A stretch of 64,000 nucleotides of DNA from Onchocerca lupi (Eukaryota; Nematoda; Chromadorea; Rhabditida; Onchocercidae), in NCBI GenBank assembly GCA_028564675.1, contig JAOVVO010000020.1, positions 1 through 64,000 on the forward strand, in the 5' to 3' direction. This document shows positions 59,369-64,000 of the stretch, one piece after another. The position numbers were made by a program, and so were the translations under genes. Under the pieces are notes generated by a model. That model saw nothing but the letters and a program-made list of their open reading frames with translations. It was not told the DNA's origin and made no database searches. The stretch's first letter is position 1. The number at the start of each line of letters is the position of its first letter.

Positions 59369-60324
59369 TTAAGAGATTTTTATAATATTTAATCCACTTG
59401 CTTTTCTATTCTCCATATCAAGATGAGCTTCTATTATTTCATCAAATTTGTACTTTTTGTTAATTCTTATAGTCAAAAGTTTCTTCCTTATCATCTCAAA
59501 GATTTCTACTGCAGTGAGCACTAAGGTGAGTCTGTTATGCTTGTAATGATATATTGATGTTCCAGTAACAAATAATGAACGTGAACTAAGTAAAGAAAAG
59601 CTAGTTGAAACATTGCCCGATATCTGACCATAGGAAACATATATGCTAAACTTTCCTAAAGACTCGAAAAAAGTTTGCTTGTAGCATAGCCTATAGGATC
59701 ATACACTGCACCCACTCCTTTATTTTGCGTATCTCTATAGTCTTAGAAACAAAGTCTTTATCATGATAATTTATTGCATATATGCAGCCATTTTGTAAAG
59801 CTATCTTTATTTTTTCGTTAGAGCTTACAGAACCTATTACTACTCCTTTTTTATCATTTGCCCTAACCCGCTATTAGTTTCATGTACAAGCACAACAGCG
59901 TCAGGTTTTATTTTATAAGATTGGTTAATTAAATAGTGAGCTGTTATACTTTTGAATAATACTGCGGCTACAATTTCATCCAGTATTTCATCTGGAATCT
60001 TTATCGAATATTTCTGGTGTATAACACGTTTCTCACAATATGTCCCTGTTGGGCTGTGTAGTACCCAACTCTATTTCCAATCTATAAGTCATTGCTTGTT
60101 TTCTTACCAAGCTTTTCGACAACTTCCACTGCTTCCACTTCAAACATTAACGGCAGATTTTTAGTTTCGCTAACGCCTTTTCTGTGCTCTAGATCATAAC
60201 AATTTAAACTGATAGCTGTGTGACGTGCCAAAGCTTCTTTATCCTTTGGCTACTTAATACTACTATTACCAAATTCTAATACTTCTATTCTTCTATTTCT
60301 TTTAATTTGTATTGCTCTAACCAT
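59369..60324 (-). pseudogene. qor: dead zinc-type alcohol dehydrogenase / quinone oxidoreductase
   Basis: Read on the minus strand from the ATG at 60324: MVRAIQIKRNRRIEVLEFGN starts a quinone oxidoreductase of the MDR superfamily. Continuing in shifting frames: ARHTAISLNCYDLEHRKGVS (the N-site region), NLPLMFEVEAVEVVEKLGKK, then IGNRVGYYT. The cofactor domain near 59860-59700 has many stops, with readable pieces GVGAVYDPIG and YATSKLFSSL. The last part LDEIIEAHLDMENRKASGLN ends in IIKIS, a typical C-terminus of this family, where the IxxAHxxLE motif is clear. Stops and frameshifts are frequent throughout. Confidence 0.8.
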
Positions 60325-60518
60325 AGTGAACATCAAGAAAAAAATTTAATCATGTTATCTGATAACCAATATCTTGTAAAATTATTTAGAAATATATACT
60401 ATAAGATATAAATTAGTAGTTGGTAGCATAACGTTAATATATAAAAAAGATAGTGCACGTACTGATTAATTTAGTCTATTGCAGAGTTTTTGAGACATAT
60501 TAAAACTAACATAGATGA

Positions 60519-60592
60519 TCGGGGCAGAGAGATTTGAACTCCCGACCCTTTGGTCCCAAACCAAATGCGCTACCAGACTGCGCCATGCCCCG
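60519..60592 (-). tRNA. tRNA-Pro (anticodon TGG)
   Basis: Cloverleaf of 74 nt without encoded CCA. The acceptor CGGGGCA pairs with TGCCCCG. The anticodon stem TTTGG/CCAAA holds the loop TTTGGGA with anticodon TGG. The T-loop is TTCAAAT and the discriminator is A. Confidence 0.95.
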
Positions 60593-60704
60593 ATTTCTTT
60601 ATTCAGAATATCAATAACTAGATAAAATGCAAGGTTCATTTACTTACCAAAAAGTGATGTATCGATAATTTTCTATTATTCTATATTTAACATGAGCTGA
60701 ATTC

Positions 60705-61562
60705 ACTTTTTAGAATTGAGAGTTCCAAGCTCTACTCTTAATTGTTCTATTTTTGTGTTAAAATCATAACCTTATTCATGTTTTTTTACCTTTTTTACAT
60801 TAGTGCCAACACTTTTTCTAGTGGTGTTAGTCTACAACTCCTCTTTGTTTACCTGTTATTGAATTAGTTTCTGATTTATATTTGTTTATTTTTTTCTTTC
60901 CGTTGTTTTTTCTACCTTTTACTCACATCCGTGCTAAATGTTAAAATTAGCTTTTATAGATTTTACTTTCTTTTCCGATTTTTCACAGTGGGATTTACTT
61001 TGGTGAATAATTGATCTTTTCTGTGCTAACATATAGCTAGCTTACGTCCTTTATCACAGGGATTTCAGCATATATATGGCTCTTATTGTGTTTGCATATT
61101 TTCTATGTCGGGATAACCTCTACTTAAACAAATTGTTATTCCTTCTAGAAGGATCTGTTTCTTTGTAAATGTGCTTATTATCTTTGAAAAAATTTATTCC
61201 TTCATGAATATGTTTATCATTTTATTTTTTTGATCTCTTGTTTTGTAGCATGGTTTACTTGAGCAGCATATATACGTAATGAGTCAATTGATTTTTCTCT
61301 AAGTTCTTTGGCTACTAGAGTAGCAGCTGCTTAGTTGATTATCATTTTCAAAACCATCTTGTTTTAGCATGAATATGTTTATCGTCTGTGAATTGCATCT
61401 CAGTATTTTTTGCAGGTATTCCTTTCTTTTTAGTAGATGAAAGTAGTTTATCTAATGCATTAAAGAGATCTAGAATAAATTTTATAATTCTTTATTAGGT
61501 ATGGTTATTTTTTCATTTATATCTTTTGAATTTGCTGTCATATTTAATATCTTTAAATAGAA
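60705..61562 (-). pseudogene. decayed unknown gene with helical charged segments
   Basis: Minus-strand pieces read as one protein. A start near 61545 (MTANSKDINEKITIPNKEL) is followed by ILDLFNALDKLLSSTKKKGI and PAKNTEMQFTDDKHIHAKTR near 61480-61370, then AAATLVAKELREKSIDSLRI with YAAQVNHATKQEIKKIK near 61330-61220. Next come NFFKDNKHIYKETDPSRRNN near 61190-61130 and a coiled C-terminus FNTKIEQLRVELGTLNSKK ending near 60705. Stops and frameshifts lie between the pieces. Family not recognised. Confidence 0.5.
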
Positions 61563-63006
61563 TGTTGTAGCATTTTGAAATCTGAAAGCTTGTCTAGAGT
61601 AATAGCTCTAAATTATAGATATAAAAAATATTGTCTCAGTTAAGAGAAATTATAGCTACCATATATTTCTTGATGTATAATATATGATTCTCCTTCTTTA
61701 TGTAGATCAGACGTAGATTTTCGAAAGTACAGCTTTTGTGTATATTATACAATTTCAGCATTTTTTTTACTTAACGCCAGGTCGATGTTATATTGAGACT
61801 GTTATCAAAAATTCTTTAATATATAAGAATTACTAAGGTATTCTTTATTAGGAGTAATAAATGTTTTCTAGTCCGATTAAAGTATTTTATGACAGAGAAA
61901 TTTTATGGTGGCATGGTGAGAAAAATGAGTGGATGCTTTGTCATCTCCAGACTTAAAGGAGCATTTTGCCCTTTATAAGATAGAGTATGTGCTGAAATTC
62001 TTGTCAGAATTTTATGTAATTTTGATATTAAATTTATCATTTTTCTTTCAATAATTTCAAAATCTTTATGCTTTTACTTGGCTTTTATATACTTAGCAAT
62101 GTTATTAAAGGCTTCTTATATCTTCACAGGTTTCTTTTTCAATATAAGTAATAGAAAAACATCAATAAAATCATTGAACAGGTTAATATGTAGATAAATA
62201 TGACTTTGTAGTGTTGGATTCCAAATTTGTACGTACGTAAACTAGTGAACTTTACTTTTCTGAATTATGTGTACATATCGTAAGTTTGTAAATGTTAATT
62301 TAGCTATCTTATGTGATGATAAAGATATTATTAAGGTTTACACTTTTACAGCACGTAAAGTATTAATTAGGTTTGTAATCTATCACTACCGTGTTTGTAA
62401 ATTTATCATAGAATATTTATTTACATTAATTAAGTGGCATAGACTAAAATGAAATTAGCTCAGTTATAAAGATGTAGAAGATTGTGTTATGATAGTGCAG
62501 ATGAAGCAGGAAACGAAAATAATTCAAATGATTCCCCTTTTTAAAAGTACATTCTATCGATATTTGCATTAAGGTAACGGTTTTTGATATGCGTACTATA
62601 TAGTAGTTCTTCTAGGATGTACCAAATTTTATTATTGTTGATATTTTAAATAACGTTAATATTAATGTTATGCTTGCTATATAAGCTATAAATGGTATTT
62701 TGTGCTAGTTGTTTAGTTTCTTAGAGAAGGTTTTTATCATCTAATATAGATAAATATGCATGGATAAAGTCAGGGGAAGGGATATCAAAAAGTTGAGTAT
62801 TTTTGCTATAGTACTCCTTATAAAACTTATATGGTTTACTTTAACATTTATTTCAGTATCCATAATCCTACTTGATAATATAACTGTGTACTTATAAAAA
62901 CATGTTATTGAATAATTATAAATATGTTAATTTCAATAGTATCGATTACTTGTGCTGCTCTATTATTTAGATTAACATTAAATCATTTTTTAATATCAGG
63001 AAAGTT
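61563..63006. other. 1.4 kb stretch with no clear gene
   Basis: AT-rich sequence before icd. At 61861 an ATG with a good AGGAG about 8 bases upstream opens a short frame of 31 codons (MFSSPIKVFYDREILWWHGE), possibly the start of a dead gene. The 61-codon frame at 62267-62452 has no recognisable motif. No RNA gene or repeat found. Confidence 0.4.
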
Positions 63007-64000
63007 ATGTCAACACCAATTACAGTTGCGTATGGTGACGGTATCGGGCCAGAAATTATGGAAGCGGTGCTGTTGATATTATGTGAAGCAGGAGCAAAGA
63101 TCTCGGTGGATGTTATTGAAATAGGAAAACTTGTTTATGATAAGAAATGGTCTAATGGAATTTCTCCAAGTGGCTGGAAATCTATTGAAAGGACAAAGGT
63201 GTTACTTAAGTCTCCGATAACAACTCCTCAAGGTAAAGGACACAAAAGTTTAAACGTTGCACTTAGAAAAAATCTTGGGCTATATGCGAACATCAGACCG
63301 TGCATTTCATATCATCCTGTTATAGAAAATAAATTCGGTAAGTTTAACACCGTTATAGTACGCGAAAATGAGGAAGACGTTTATGCAGGGATAGAGCATA
63401 GACTTACTGGTGATTCTTACCAATGCACTAAAATTATTACTAGATTCAGTTCAGAGAGGATATGCAGATATGCTTTTGAATATGCAAAAAAGCACAATAG
63501 AAAGAAAGTAACTTGCTTAACTAAAGATAATATAATGAAAATGACCGATGGCACTTTCCATGCAGCATTTAATCGCATTGCAAAGAAGTACCAAGATATA
63601 AAGGCAGAACATTATATAGTTGATATTGGAATGGCGCGTGTTGCCACTGAACCTGGGAATTTTGATGTTATAGTAACTGGGAACTTGTATGGAGATATAT
63701 TATCAGATATAATGGCACAAATTTCAGGTTCTATTGGATTAGTTGGGAGTAGTAATATAGGTAGTGAATACGCAATGTTTGAAGCGGTTCACGGCTCTGC
63801 TCCTGATATTGCAGGAAAGAACGTAGCTAATCCTTCTGGGCTTTTAAATGCTGCGGTACATATGCTAATTTACGTGAGTCAAGTAGATGCTGCAAAACTA
63901 ATTTATAATGCGTGGTTAAAGACTTTGGAAGATGGAATACATACTGCTGATTTGTATAAGGAGAAGAGTAAACGGAAAGTCGGTACAAAAGAATTTGCAG
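63007..64000 (+). CDS. icd: isocitrate dehydrogenase (NADP-type), N-terminal part (runs off window)
   Basis: TCA-cycle enzyme converting isocitrate to 2-oxoglutarate, upstream of the 2-oxoglutarate dehydrogenase whose E2 is at 46.3 kb. About 331 codons are present and still open at the window edge; rickettsial enzymes of this type have about 480. The ATG at 63007 (MSTPITVAYGDGIGPEIMEA) follows CAGGAAAG. Visible motifs are VYAGIEHRLTGDS (substrate loop region), IVTGNLYGDILSDIMAQISG with the metal-binding Asp residues, and EAVHGSAPDIAGKNVANPSG. Isopropylmalate dehydrogenase belongs to the same superfamily, but the N-terminus and the KSPITTPQGKGHKSLNVAL segment indicate IDH. Confidence 0.94.
   Translation, partial: MSTPITVAYGDGIGPEIMEAVLLILCEAGAKISVDVIEIGKLVYDKKWSNGISPSGWKSIERTKVLLKSPITTPQGKGHKSLNVALRKNLGLYANIRPCISYHPVIENKFGKFNTVIVRENEEDVYAGIEHRLTGDSYQCTKIITRFSSERICRYAFEYAKKHNRKKVTCLTKDNIMKMTDGTFHAAFNRIAKKYQDIKAEHYIVDIGMARVATEPGNFDVIVTGNLYGDILSDIMAQISGSIGLVGSSNIGSEYAMFEAVHGSAPDIAGKNVANPSGLLNAAVHMLIYVSQVDAAKLIYNAWLKTLEDGIHTADLYKEKSKRKVGTKEFA

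Noticed and set aside
62267..62452. 61-codon plus-strand open frame
   Set aside because: No motif, no good ribosome binding site, AT-rich chance frame; a transposase remnant was considered but no DDE motif or terminal repeats were seen.
1..64000. CRISPR array, prophage, intact insertion sequence or rRNA
   Set aside because: No regularly spaced repeats, phage structural genes, transposase with terminal repeats, or rRNA signatures were seen on either strand by eye.

Overview
The window is AT-rich DNA from an obligate intracellular alphaproteobacterium of the Rickettsiales, almost certainly a Wolbachia. This rests on gene content and family resemblance, with no database search. The supporting signs are an HscA/HscB/IscU/IscA set, a VirB2-like/VirB4-II pair of the rickettsial vir system, a small Wolbachia-style palindromic element, kinesin-light-chain-like TPR remnants, a short RNase D and ThyX. 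Only about 34-35 kb of the 64 kb is intact coding sequence (about 36 genes). The rest is long gene-poor stretches in which many decayed genes can still be read. That degree of decay fits a strongly reduced genome such as those of filarial-nematode Wolbachia; this assignment is inference.

Layout. 1-0.5 kb: 5' end of gyrA (minus). 0.6 kb: tRNA-Val. 1.15-2.56 kb: decayed unknown gene. 2.5-6.4 kb (minus): proS-acpS-murA-thyX run. 6.5-7.7 kb: unknown membrane-anchored Ser/Lys-rich protein. 7.8-9.4 kb: PBP2. 10.8-13.9 kb (minus): ubiX-folD and a CorC-type protein. 14.0-15.3 kb: dead argD. 15.3-18.1 kb: empty or unreadable. 18.1 kb: lepB (plus), converging on iscU-iscA-hscB-hscA (18.85-21.9 kb, minus). 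22 kb: ftsY. 23 kb: dead radA. 23.8-26.7 kb (plus): rpsP-ispB-grpE-trpS. 27.1 kb: dead recR. 27.7-29 kb: pyruvate dehydrogenase E2. 29.3-35.4 kb (minus): virB2-like, virB4-II and a large dead secreted Cys-containing gene. 36.3-39.9 kb (minus): NMO/FabK-like, cytochrome b561, M16 peptidase, sodB. 40-43.9 kb: dead genes, including a probable DAACS symporter. 43.9 kb: tsaB carrying a coding palindrome. 46.3 kb: sucB. 47.5-49.6 kb: dead TPR gene(s). 50.1 kb: secA. 53.5 kb: nrdB. 54.6 kb: bamE. 55.3 kb: tRNA-Gly. 55.6-56.7 kb: rnd, trxA, tRNA with CAT anticodon. 57.4 kb: uvrD-type helicase. 59.4 kb: dead quinone oxidoreductase. 60.5 kb: tRNA-Pro. 63 kb to the end: start of icd.

The surviving genes are housekeeping: replication and nucleotide supply (gyrA, nrdB, thyX, uvrD-type), translation (proS, trpS, rpsP, tsaB, tRNAs), secretion and envelope (secA, ftsY, lepB, bamE, a residual peptidoglycan set murA/PBP2, T4SS parts), Fe-S assembly, and the TCA cycle (E2 of PDH and OGDH, icd). 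The lost genes (radA, recR, argD, qor, a carboxylate symporter, TPR and secreted proteins) are accessory or repair functions. Several retained proteins show unusual key residues: HscB without HPD, VirB4-II with Arg in Walker A, thioredoxin WCRPC, GyrA with Met at the Ser83 position. No CRISPR array, intact insertion sequence, prophage or rRNA was seen, and nothing convincingly new as a multigene system.
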